DNA of 64,000 nt from Arthrobacter oryzae (GTDB taxonomy: Bacteria > Actinomycetota > Actinomycetes > Actinomycetales > Micrococcaceae): positions 1-64,000 of the forward strand of contig NZ_JAUSSM010000016.1 in NCBI RefSeq assembly GCF_030812315.1. Direction: 5' to 3'. Made by a program: the position numbers and the translations under genes. The notes beneath the pieces are model-generated. The model saw only the letters and a program-made list of their open reading frames with translations, was not told where the DNA came from and did no database searches. Within the stretch, counting starts at the first letter, position 1. Every line of letters begins with the position of its first letter. Below, in pieces: positions 57,797 to 64,000 of the stretch.

Positions 57797-58807
57797 ATGT
57801 CACTGACCACTGATCTCTCGCAGGCGCCGCCACCCCACGAAAACGCGGCCAAAGGAATGCCGGGCGGGGGGAAGGCCGGCGGCGGGACACTGGACACCGT
57901 TCCCGCGCCGCGGCGCCGCAGCCGCCAGCGGCGGGAGCGCCTCTTCCAGTGGCTGTTCCTTGTCCCCGCCGTCGTCTACATGGCATTGTTCTTCGGCTAC
58001 CCCGTGGTCAAGAACGTCGTCATGAGCTTCCAGGACTACACCACGGCCACGTTCTTCACCGGCGAAGCCCCGTGGGTGGGGCTTGCCAACTACGTGACGG
58101 TCCTGTCGTCGTCGTTGTTCTCCACGTCCCTGCTCAACACCGCGCTGTTCACGGTTGGGTCCATTCTGGGCCAGTTCGTGATCGGGCTTGCGCTGGCCAT
58201 CTTCTTCCAGCGGAAGTTCCCGCTCAACGGGATCCTCCGGAGTTTGCTCCTTCTCCCCTGGCTGCTGCCGCTGATTGTCTCCAGCGCTGTGTGGCGCTGG
58301 ATCCTGGACAAGGACAGCGGCGCGCTGAACCGGTTCCTGGGCGACCTGAACATCGTGGACACCGGGGTGCCGTGGCTGACCAGCACGTCGCTGGCGCTCA
58401 TCGCCGTCGTCGGGGTCAACATCTGGATCGGCATCCCGTTCAACCTGACCATCCTCTACGGCGGCCTGCAGGAAATCCCCGACGAGCTGTATGAAGCCGG
58501 CTCCCTGGACGGCGCCACGGGATGGAAGGCATTCCGGCACATCACCTGGCCCATGCTCCGGCCGGTGGTGAGCGTGGTCCTGGTGCTCGGCGTTGTGTAC
58601 ACGCTCAAGGTCCTGGACATCATCCTGGGCCTGACCAACGGCGGCCCCGCCAACTCTACCCAGACCATCGCGACGCAGTCCTATGCGCTCTCCTTCCAGG
58701 AATTCAAGTTCGGCGAGGGCGCCGCGCTGGGCAACATCCTGGTGATCATTTCGCTGGTGTTCGCGGTCCTGTACCTCCGCGCCAGCCGGCGAGCCGTGGA
58801 CGAGTGA
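57797..58807 (+). CDS. Sugar ABC transporter permease (MalF-like)
   Basis: 336 residues. After a ~45-residue basic, Gly/Pro-rich cytoplasmic N-terminus come six membrane helices. The EAA loop reads 'PDELYEAGSLDGATGWKAFR' followed by 'HITWPMLRPVVSVVLVLG'. Pairs with the next permease to form the translocation channel. Starts 10 bp after the binding-protein stop. Confidence 0.94.
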   Translation: MSLTTDLSQAPPPHENAAKGMPGGGKAGGGTLDTVPAPRRRSRQRRERLFQWLFLVPAVVYMALFFGYPVVKNVVMSFQDYTTATFFTGEAPWVGLANYVTVLSSSLFSTSLLNTALFTVGSILGQFVIGLALAIFFQRKFPLNGILRSLLLLPWLLPLIVSSAVWRWILDKDSGALNRFLGDLNIVDTGVPWLTSTSLALIAVVGVNIWIGIPFNLTILYGGLQEIPDELYEAGSLDGATGWKAFRHITWPMLRPVVSVVLVLGVVYTLKVLDIILGLTNGGPANSTQTIATQSYALSFQEFKFGEGAALGNILVIISLVFAVLYLRASRRAVDE

Positions 58808-58814
58808 GGAAACC

Positions 58815-59711
58815 ATGACGACGACGACAATCACCTCCCGCACGGGCCTCACCCGCACCGGCCGCGGCGGACGCAAGGGGACCGGTCGCGGTTCCGGGCC
58901 CGCCCCGGACCGCCAGAACTGGGGTTCCACAGCGCTGGCCATCTTCTTCCTGGCCATCATGCTGTTCCCGGTCTACTGGATGGTCAACGCCTCGCTGCAG
59001 CCCAACGGCACCACGCTGGAAACGTCCTGGCTGCCGCTGAAACCGGACTTCACCGGCTACGCCACCGCCATCAGTGAACAGGGCGGCAACCTGGGCACCA
59101 GCCTGGTCATTTCGCTCGGCAGCGTGGCGCTGAGCCTGGCCATCGCCGCTCCGGCAGCGTATGCCTTGGCCTACTTCAAGGTCCGCGGCGCCGGCATCGT
59201 GCTGTTCGCGATCCTGATCAGCCAGATGATTCCCGGCATCGTGGTGGCCAACGCCCTCTACACCGCCTACAACGACCTCGGCCTGCTCAACTCCATCCCA
59301 GGGCTGATCCTGGCCGACTCGGCGCACGGCATCCCGTTCGCGATCCTGATCATCCGGGCGTTCATGAACGGCATGCCTGCCTCGGTGATCGAGGCGGCCA
59401 GGGTGGACGGCGCCGGGCACATCCGGGCGTTCTGGTCCATCGTTCTGCCGCTGAGCCGGAACTCGCTCATCACCGCCGGGCTGTTCACGTTCCTGTTCGC
59501 CTGGAGCGACTTCCTGTTCGCCCTGACGCTCACCACCACCGAGGCCGTCCGGCCCGTGACCCTGGGCATTTTCCAGTACATCGGCGCGTACGTGAACGAC
59601 TGGAGTTCGGTCATGGCGACTGCGGTGCTCGCCTCCATTCCGGCCATCGTCCTGCTGGTGGCTGCCCAGAAGTACATCGCCGCGGGCACGACCGGCGGCG
59701 CGGTTAAGTAG
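58815..59711 (+). CDS. Sugar ABC transporter permease (MalG-like)
   Basis: 298 residues. 'ALAIFFLAIMLFPVYWMVNA' opens the membrane part; EAA loop 'PASVIEAARVDGAGHIRAFW' and 'SIVLPLSRNSLITAGLFTFL'. C-terminal 'VLLVAAQKYIAAGTTGGAVK' is the typical end of MalG-like proteins. Starts 7 bp after the MalF-like gene. Confidence 0.94.
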   Translation: MTTTTITSRTGLTRTGRGGRKGTGRGSGPAPDRQNWGSTALAIFFLAIMLFPVYWMVNASLQPNGTTLETSWLPLKPDFTGYATAISEQGGNLGTSLVISLGSVALSLAIAAPAAYALAYFKVRGAGIVLFAILISQMIPGIVVANALYTAYNDLGLLNSIPGLILADSAHGIPFAILIIRAFMNGMPASVIEAARVDGAGHIRAFWSIVLPLSRNSLITAGLFTFLFAWSDFLFALTLTTTEAVRPVTLGIFQYIGAYVNDWSSVMATAVLASIPAIVLLVAAQKYIAAGTTGGAVK

Positions 59712-59757
59712 CTAATCCCTCAACTTTCCAACCACCCACTTCTTTCTAGGAGCAACC

Positions 59758-60546
59758 ATGACACCGCAAGCAACCCCGCAAAACGGCACTGTCCGCGTCA
59801 CCGTCTGGAGCGAGAACCGGCACGAAAAGCGCGACGAACTCGTGGCCCGCCTCTATCCCGACGGCATGCACGGCGCCGTCAAGGCAGGCATCGAAGAAAA
59901 TCTCGGCAGCAAGGTCAGCGTCCGCACCGCCACGCTGGACGAGCCCGAGCACGGCCTCACCGAGGAAGTCCTGGCCAATACCGACGTCCTGACCTGGTGG
60001 GGGCACATGTCCCACGGCGACGTGGACGACGAAATCGTGGAGCGGGTGCACGGCCATGTTCTGGCCGGCATGGGCCTGATCGTGCTGCACTCCGGACACT
60101 GGTCCAAGATCTTCACCAAGCTCATGGGCACGTCCTGCACCCTGCGCTGGCGTTCCGAGCAGGACCGCGAACTTGTCTGGACCGTGGACCCCACCCACCC
60201 GATCGCCAAGGGCGTGCCGCACCCCATCGTGATCGACCAGCAGGAAATGTACGGCGAATTCTTCGACATCCCCACCCCCGAGGAACTCGTGTTCATCAGT
60301 TCCTTCAGCGGCGGCGAAGTCTTCCGCTCCGGCTGCACATTCCGCCGTGGCCACGGCAAGATCTTCTTCTTCAGCCCGGGCGACCAGGACTACCCCGTGT
60401 ACCACCACAAGGACGTCCGCCGGGTCATCGCGAACGCCGTCGAGTGGGCCGTCACCGACCGCCCCGAGCGTGCCTATCCCGAACTGCTGCGCTACGAAAC
60501 GAACGATTTCTTCAACGGCAAGAGCTACCAGGGGGCCACCGCGTGA
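59758..60546 (+). CDS. ThuA family protein (trehalose/glycoside utilisation)
   Basis: 262 residues, glutamine-amidotransferase-like fold without the usual catalytic Cys: '[20 protein letters not shown]', '[20 protein letters not shown]', '[20 protein letters not shown]' and '[20 protein letters not shown]'. ThuA proteins occur with sugar ABC transporters and Gfo/Idh/MocA oxidoreductases and are linked to trehalose or 3-keto-glycoside use. AGGAG precedes the ATG. Its stop overlaps the next start (GTGA). Confidence 0.9.
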   Translation: MTPQATPQNGTVRVTVWSENRHEKRDELVARLYPDGMHGAVKAGIEENLGSKVSVRTATLDEPEHGLTEEVLANTDVLTWWGHMSHGDVDDEIVERVHGHVLAGMGLIVLHSGHWSKIFTKLMGTSCTLRWRSEQDRELVWTVDPTHPIAKGVPHPIVIDQQEMYGEFFDIPTPEELVFISSFSGGEVFRSGCTFRRGHGKIFFFSPGDQDYPVYHHKDVRRVIANAVEWAVTDRPERAYPELLRYETNDFFNGKSYQGATA

Positions 60547-61673
60547 GCACCCCCTTCGCCACCATTCCCGACGACGGAACTCCGCTGCGCGTCGTCGTCG
60601 TCGGTGCCGGCGGCATGGGCCGCGCCTGGCTGAACACGGTCGAACAGTCACCGGAGGTGGAACTGGCCGGCATCGTGGACCTTGACCTTGATGCCGCCCG
60701 CGCGGCAGCCGCCGCCATCGGGCGCCCGGACCTTCCGGTCGGGACCGTCACCGCAGCGCTGGCGGCCGACGTCGGAGCCCGGGCCGTCATCAACGTCACC
60801 GTCCCTGCGGCGCACCACCCGGTGACCACGGAGGCGCTGTCCGCCGGCCTGCCGGTCCTCGGCGAAAAGCCCGTGGCCTCCACCGTGGTGCAGGGCCTGT
60901 CCCTTGCCGCCGCCGCGGAACTGTCCGGCCAGCTGTTTATGGTCAGCCAGTCCCGCCGCTACAACCGGCAGCTTTTCGAGGCGAAGCGCCTGGCCGCCTC
61001 GCTGGGCAGCGTCGGGATCGTTTCGGCCGAATTCTTCAAGGCCCCGCACTTCGGCGGCTTCCGCGACGCCATGGACCACCCTCTCCTGCTGGACATGGCC
61101 ATCCACCAGTTCGACATGGCCCGGTTCCTGCTCGACGCCGACCCGGTCTCGGTCTTCTGCGAGGAGTACAACCCGTCGTGGAGCTGGTACCGCGGGGATG
61201 CCGGGGCCAGCGCCATTTTCGAAATGACGGGCGGCGAAAGATTCGTTTTCACCGGCAGCTGGTGCAGCCCCGGACAGGAGACGTCCTGGAACGCTTCATG
61301 GCGGATCAGCGGCGAACACGGCACCGTGCTGTGGGACGGCGACAACGATCCGACAGTGGAAACGGCGGAATCAACTGGAGCCACCGGGACAGCCGGCGGC
61401 CAGGATCCCGGTCAGGAAATCGCCGGCTCACTGCGGGACTTCGTGGCAGCGCTCCGCACCGGGAGCACCCCGATGGGACAGGTCCACCGCAACATCATGA
61501 GCCTGGTGATGGTGGAGGCCGCCGTGCTCAGCGCCTCCACCGGAACCAGGGTTTCCGTCGATGCCCTGCTGGAGGAGTCCTACCGGCAGGCCATCCTGGA
61601 AGAGCGCGATCCCGGCGCGCTGGAGGTCCTCAAGTCCTGGCCTTCCGCCCGGACCGCCCTGTCCGCGCGTTAG
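60543..61673 (+). CDS. Gfo/Idh/MocA family oxidoreductase
   Basis: 376 residues. Rossmann domain '[20 protein letters not shown]', then the family's catalytic Lys in '[20 protein letters not shown]' and '[20 protein letters not shown]' with the conserved His. GTG start inside the ThuA stop (4-bp overlap) signals translational coupling. Likely a sugar or glycoside dehydrogenase acting with ThuA on the imported substrate. A long in-frame extension upstream exists but is only the alternate frame of thuA. Confidence 0.92.
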   Translation: MSTPFATIPDDGTPLRVVVVGAGGMGRAWLNTVEQSPEVELAGIVDLDLDAARAAAAAIGRPDLPVGTVTAALAADVGARAVINVTVPAAHHPVTTEALSAGLPVLGEKPVASTVVQGLSLAAAAELSGQLFMVSQSRRYNRQLFEAKRLAASLGSVGIVSAEFFKAPHFGGFRDAMDHPLLLDMAIHQFDMARFLLDADPVSVFCEEYNPSWSWYRGDAGASAIFEMTGGERFVFTGSWCSPGQETSWNASWRISGEHGTVLWDGDNDPTVETAESTGATGTAGGQDPGQEIAGSLRDFVAALRTGSTPMGQVHRNIMSLVMVEAAVLSASTGTRVSVDALLEESYRQAILEERDPGALEVLKSWPSARTALSAR

Positions 61674-61716
61674 GAAGTCCGCGTCCTAGGCCGTTCGCGT
61701 CCTGGGCGTCCGGATC

Positions 61717-62121
61717 CTAGAACATCGGCAACAGGAAGCCGGCAACCATGGCCGCCGCCCCGATGCCGGTCAGGATCCAGCCAAGGACTCCGGCCGCCTC
61801 CCCTCGAACCTCCGGCGCACTGGTCTGCCAGCGGGTGGGCGTCTTCACCGCGTAATGAATGGTGACGGCGTCCCCCGGGGCCATGTGCCGGATGTCATGC
61901 GGCGACATCGGTGCATTATGGACCTGGTAGTGGTGGTCGAACCAGCGGAAACCCACTCCTGTCTCGTCGGAGTAGACCACGCCCTCCGACTGGGTCCACT
62001 GATCCTCGAACCGCCGCATCGTCCCGACGGCCACCAGCAGTATGAGACCGGCAGGCAGGCAAATCCACGTCAGCACTTCGAGGATGGGGCCAGCAATGTC
62101 GAGAACTCCGGGCATGGTCAT
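61717..62121 (-). CDS. Membrane-anchored hypothetical protein (DUF3592-like)
   Basis: About 134 residues with an N-terminal helix 'LEVLTWICLPAGLILLVAV' and a C-terminal helix 'VLGWILTGIGAAAMVAGFLL', and between them an extracytoplasmic beta domain 'SEGVVYSDETGVGFRWFDHH', 'MAPGDAVTIHYAVKTPTRWQ'. The GxVV...Y topology resembles DUF3592 proteins. Start ATG at 62121 or 62115. Function unknown. Divergent from CsbD. Confidence 0.72.
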   Translation of the reverse strand: MTMPGVLDIAGPILEVLTWICLPAGLILLVAVGTMRRFEDQWTQSEGVVYSDETGVGFRWFDHHYQVHNAPMSPHDIRHMAPGDAVTIHYAVKTPTRWQTSAPEVRGEAAGVLGWILTGIGAAAMVAGFLLPMF

Positions 62122-62258
62122 GATGCTACCGTTCCCGTACGCCCGATGCGGACCCGAAAAGTCGCATGGAAAATAGCGAAGCCGGTTGCACCTAGGGTGG
62201 AGGGGCAACGGTCGGCATCCGCCTTCCTGCGACTGATCAACTGATTGAGGAAACAAAC

Positions 62259-62435
62259 ATGGGTTTGGGCGACAAGATCAAGAACGCGACCGAGAAAGCA
62301 ATCGGCGAGGCCAAGGAAGCTTTCGGCAAACTGACTGGCAACGGCAAGCTCGAGACCGAGGGCAAGATTGATCAGGGCACGGCCGACGCGAAGCACGCCG
62401 CCGAGGACGTCAAGGACACCATCAACGACAAGTAG
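62259..62435 (+). CDS. CsbD family stress protein
   Basis: 58 residues, too short for many gene lists but unmistakable: 'MGLGDKIKNATEKAIGEAKE', 'GNGKLETEGKIDQGTADAKH', 'AAEDVKDTINDK'. Highly charged and helical. CsbD proteins are general-stress-response products of unknown mechanism (sigma-B regulon in Bacillus). ATG with TGAGGA 8 nt upstream. A perfect terminator follows, so monocistronic. Confidence 0.92.
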   Translation: MGLGDKIKNATEKAIGEAKEAFGKLTGNGKLETEGKIDQGTADAKHAAEDVKDTINDK

Positions 62436-62446
62436 TCGTTACCGGA

Positions 62447-62486
62447 TGGCCGGGCCGCGGAGACTTCCGCGGCCCGGCCATTTTTT
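62447..62486 (+). terminator. Rho-independent terminator of csbD
   Basis: tggccgggccgcgga (62447-62461) and its exact complement 62466-62480, tetraloop gact, followed by TTTTTT (62481-62486). The clearest terminator of the window. Confidence 0.95.
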
Positions 62487-62614
62487 ATGCCCGCCGGCCG
62501 GGACCTTCGCCCCTTCCGCCTTGGAGCATCGGCGGCCAGTCTGGTCACATGGCAGCCCGCCCCGGGGGGAAACAGACACGGGCAGGCAATTGATCGGCAC
62601 AGGCGGCGACGGCC

Positions 62615-63562
62615 ATGGACGAGGCAGTGGTCCACATCAGCGGCTTCCGGATGGACTTCGCGGACACCACCGTGGTCCGCAACCTATCCTTCGACGTCCG
62701 GAAAGGCGAGACCTTCGGATTCCTGGGCAGCAACGGCTCAGGAAAGACCACCACCATCCGCGCACTGCTGGGTCTCTACGAGCCCACGGCAGGGATCCTG
62801 CACGTTAACGGGCGCCCCTTCAAACCGGAGGACGGCGGCCGGCTGGGCTACCTTCCCGAGGAACGAGGGCTGTACAAGAAGGAAAAGGTCATTGATGTCA
62901 TGACCTACTTCGGCCGGCTCAAGGGACTGGACCGGCACGCCGCGCGGCAGTGGTCGCTGGCGTACCTGGACCGCGTGGACTTGGCCGGCAAGGCCTCCAC
63001 CCAGGTGGACAAGCTCTCCAGCGGCGAGCAGCAGAAGGTCCAGCTCGGCGTAACCATCATGAACCGTCCCGAGCTCCTCATCCTGGACGAACCAACCAAG
63101 GGTTTCGACCCGGTGAACCGCCGGCTGCTGATGGATATCATCGCGGAGCAGAAGAACGACGGCGCCACAGTGGTCATGGTGACCCACCAGATGGAGGAGG
63201 TGGAGCGGCTCTGTGACCGCATTATCCTTCTGAAGGACGGCACGTCCGAGGCCTACGGCACCATCGATGAAGTCCAGAACAAGTACGGCGGAAGGGTTGT
63301 CCGCCTCCGGCACTCAGGATCCATTCCGGCTTCACCCCACTATGAGGTAACGCTGAAGGAAACCAACTATGCCGAGCTGTCCATCTCTGATGACACCGAT
63401 GAAGCGTCCATCCTACGGGAACTCATGGACGCCGGCGTGGTGATCCGCAGTTTCACCACCACCAAGATCTCGCTGGAGGACATCTTCATCCGCGTCTACG
63501 GCGAGCAGAACACACCGCCGTCGCCAGTCGCCGCCGGCGTGGGCCTAAGGGCGGGGGCTTAG
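62615..63562 (+). CDS. ABC transporter ATP-binding protein (NatA-like)
   Basis: 315 residues. Walker A 'GFLGSNGSGKTTTIRALLGL', signature 'LSSGEQQKVQLGVTIMNRPE', Walker B '[13 protein letters not shown]', switch 'VMVTHQMEEVERLCDRIILL'. The C-terminal ~80 residues are a DUF4162 extension ('RSFTTTKISLEDIFIRVYGE'), as in NatA/YhaQ-type exporters of sodium or small molecules. ATG start; weak ribosome site. Ends 2 bp before the permease start. Confidence 0.93.
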   Translation: MDEAVVHISGFRMDFADTTVVRNLSFDVRKGETFGFLGSNGSGKTTTIRALLGLYEPTAGILHVNGRPFKPEDGGRLGYLPEERGLYKKEKVIDVMTYFGRLKGLDRHAARQWSLAYLDRVDLAGKASTQVDKLSSGEQQKVQLGVTIMNRPELLILDEPTKGFDPVNRRLLMDIIAEQKNDGATVVMVTHQMEEVERLCDRIILLKDGTSEAYGTIDEVQNKYGGRVVRLRHSGSIPASPHYEVTLKETNYAELSISDDTDEASILRELMDAGVVIRSFTTTKISLEDIFIRVYGEQNTPPSPVAAGVGLRAGA

Positions 63563-63564
63563 AC

Positions 63565-64000
63565 GTGGCGCAGCACAATCTGGGCACGGTGATCAGGTTC
63601 GAGTTCGTCCGCACGGTCACCAAGGCGCGGTTCTGGATCGGAACACTGTCCGTGCCCGTCATCATGGCCATCGTGTTCGGGATGATCTTCCTTAGCAACA
63701 CGAGCACCAGCACAGCCGCCGAGGCCCAGAAGAACGCCCAGTTCAGCATCTCCTACGTGGATGCCTCCGGCCTGATCACCCCTGCCGATGCCGCCGCGTT
63801 CGGTGCCATTGCCGCGGCGTCGTCCGACGCCGGGATCCGGGACGTCCAGTCCGGCGCCGTCGATGCCTTCTTTGAGTTTCCGGCACATCCCGAGAAGACG
63901 GCAGTGCGGGTTTACGGGACGGACAAGGGTGTGTTCGAGAACGGCAAGTACGCCGCCGTCGCCCAGGCCATGCTCGCCCACGCCGTTGCCTTGAGGATCG
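63565..64000 (+). CDS. ABC-2 type permease (NatB/YhaP-like), N-terminal part
   Basis: Open to the end of the window; 145 residues are present. 'GTVIRFEFVRTVTKARFWIG' then a first membrane helix 'VPVIMAIVFGMIFLSN' and a long extracytoplasmic segment ('ISYVDASGLITPADAAAFGA'), as in NatB-like permeases. GTG start 3 bp after the ATPase stop with AAGGGCGGGGG upstream. It would form the membrane part of an exporter with the preceding ATPase; the remaining helices lie beyond the window. Confidence 0.88.
   Translation, partial: MAQHNLGTVIRFEFVRTVTKARFWIGTLSVPVIMAIVFGMIFLSNTSTSTAAEAQKNAQFSISYVDASGLITPADAAAFGAIAAASSDAGIRDVQSGAVDAFFEFPAHPEKTAVRVYGTDKGVFENGKYAAVAQAMLAHAVALRI

Noticed and set aside
1-64000. 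tRNA or rRNA genes, insertion sequences, integrases, phage genes
   Set aside because: No cloverleaf-like GGTTCGAATCC segments next to stems, no transposase or integrase motifs and no structural phage proteins were seen in either strand.

Overview
The window is 64 kb of a high-GC actinobacterial chromosome. GTG/TTG starts are common, GGAGG-type ribosome binding sites are strong, and the gene families (Arthrobacter-type uricase, DUF3040, ANTAR, CHAD, an HspR-like regulator, homodimeric AceE) point to the Arthrobacter/Pseudarthrobacter group of the Micrococcaceae. I see no prophage, transposase, CRISPR array, rRNA or tRNA. Both ends cut genes: aceE at the left and an ABC-2 type permease at the right.

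1-3.8 kb: end of aceE, a MocA-like nucleotidyltransferase (probable molybdenum-cofactor cytidylyltransferase), a uracil-DNA-glycosylase-like protein, a DUF488 protein and an aldo/keto reductase. 3.8-23.9 kb: a purine-catabolism island. On the minus strand a run reads guanine deaminase > AzgA-type purine permease > XdhC maturation factor > FAD subunit > fused [2Fe-2S]-molybdopterin hydroxylase > aldo/keto reductase. On the plus strand follow an 8-oxoguanine-deaminase-like amidohydrolase, uricase and a urate/xanthine permease. After an IclR regulator comes an operon of malic enzyme, malate synthase, a DUF6986-like aldolase-fold protein and (S)-ureidoglycine aminohydrolase. Together these take guanine, hypoxanthine and xanthine through urate towards ureides, and the glyoxylate released can enter central metabolism through malate synthase and malic enzyme. 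The layout resembles the E. coli mocA/ssnA/ygfM/xdhD/xanQ/guaD/ghxQ region with a uricase added. A polymerase-only LigD gene with different codon use sits inside the island between palindromic elements.

24-40 kb: mostly single metabolic and stress genes. They include a class C beta-lactamase-like lipoprotein, CHAD, a zinc alcohol dehydrogenase, a HAD phosphatase, a YegP-like protein, a fumarylacetoacetase-family hydrolase, GH15, DUF72, App1-like, a GH1 beta-glucosidase, a frameshifted hypothetical gene, a J-domain/Hsp20/HspR-like heat-shock cluster, MmcQ/YjbR, PAP2 and an AlkC-like DNA glycosylase. 40-45 kb: a ChvE-GguA-GguB multiple-monosaccharide ABC transporter with a readable promoter and LacI-type operator, then an NYN ribonuclease-like gene bracketed by two copies of one hairpin.

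45-55 kb: an aldo/keto reductase plus sugar-nucleotide-type dehydrogenase pair, DUF3040, a membrane protein translationally coupled to an atypical response regulator that lacks its phospho-acceptor, a DevS/DosS-like GAF-GAF histidine kinase, a glycosyltransferase, a phosphoribosyltransferase-dienelactone hydrolase fusion, and a GAF-ANTAR protein. 55.3-61.7 kb: a LacI-controlled sugar ABC transporter operon with ThuA and Gfo/Idh/MocA enzymes; three matching operators tie the regulator to the operon. 61.7-64 kb: a small membrane protein, a CsbD stress protein with a textbook terminator, and a NatAB-like ABC exporter running off the end.

The most unusual non-coding features are a set of long intergenic palindromes whose stem sequences differ from one another, a structured leader plus terminator and a 16-bp IclR-type palindrome ahead of uricase, and tandem duplications over the urate permease start.
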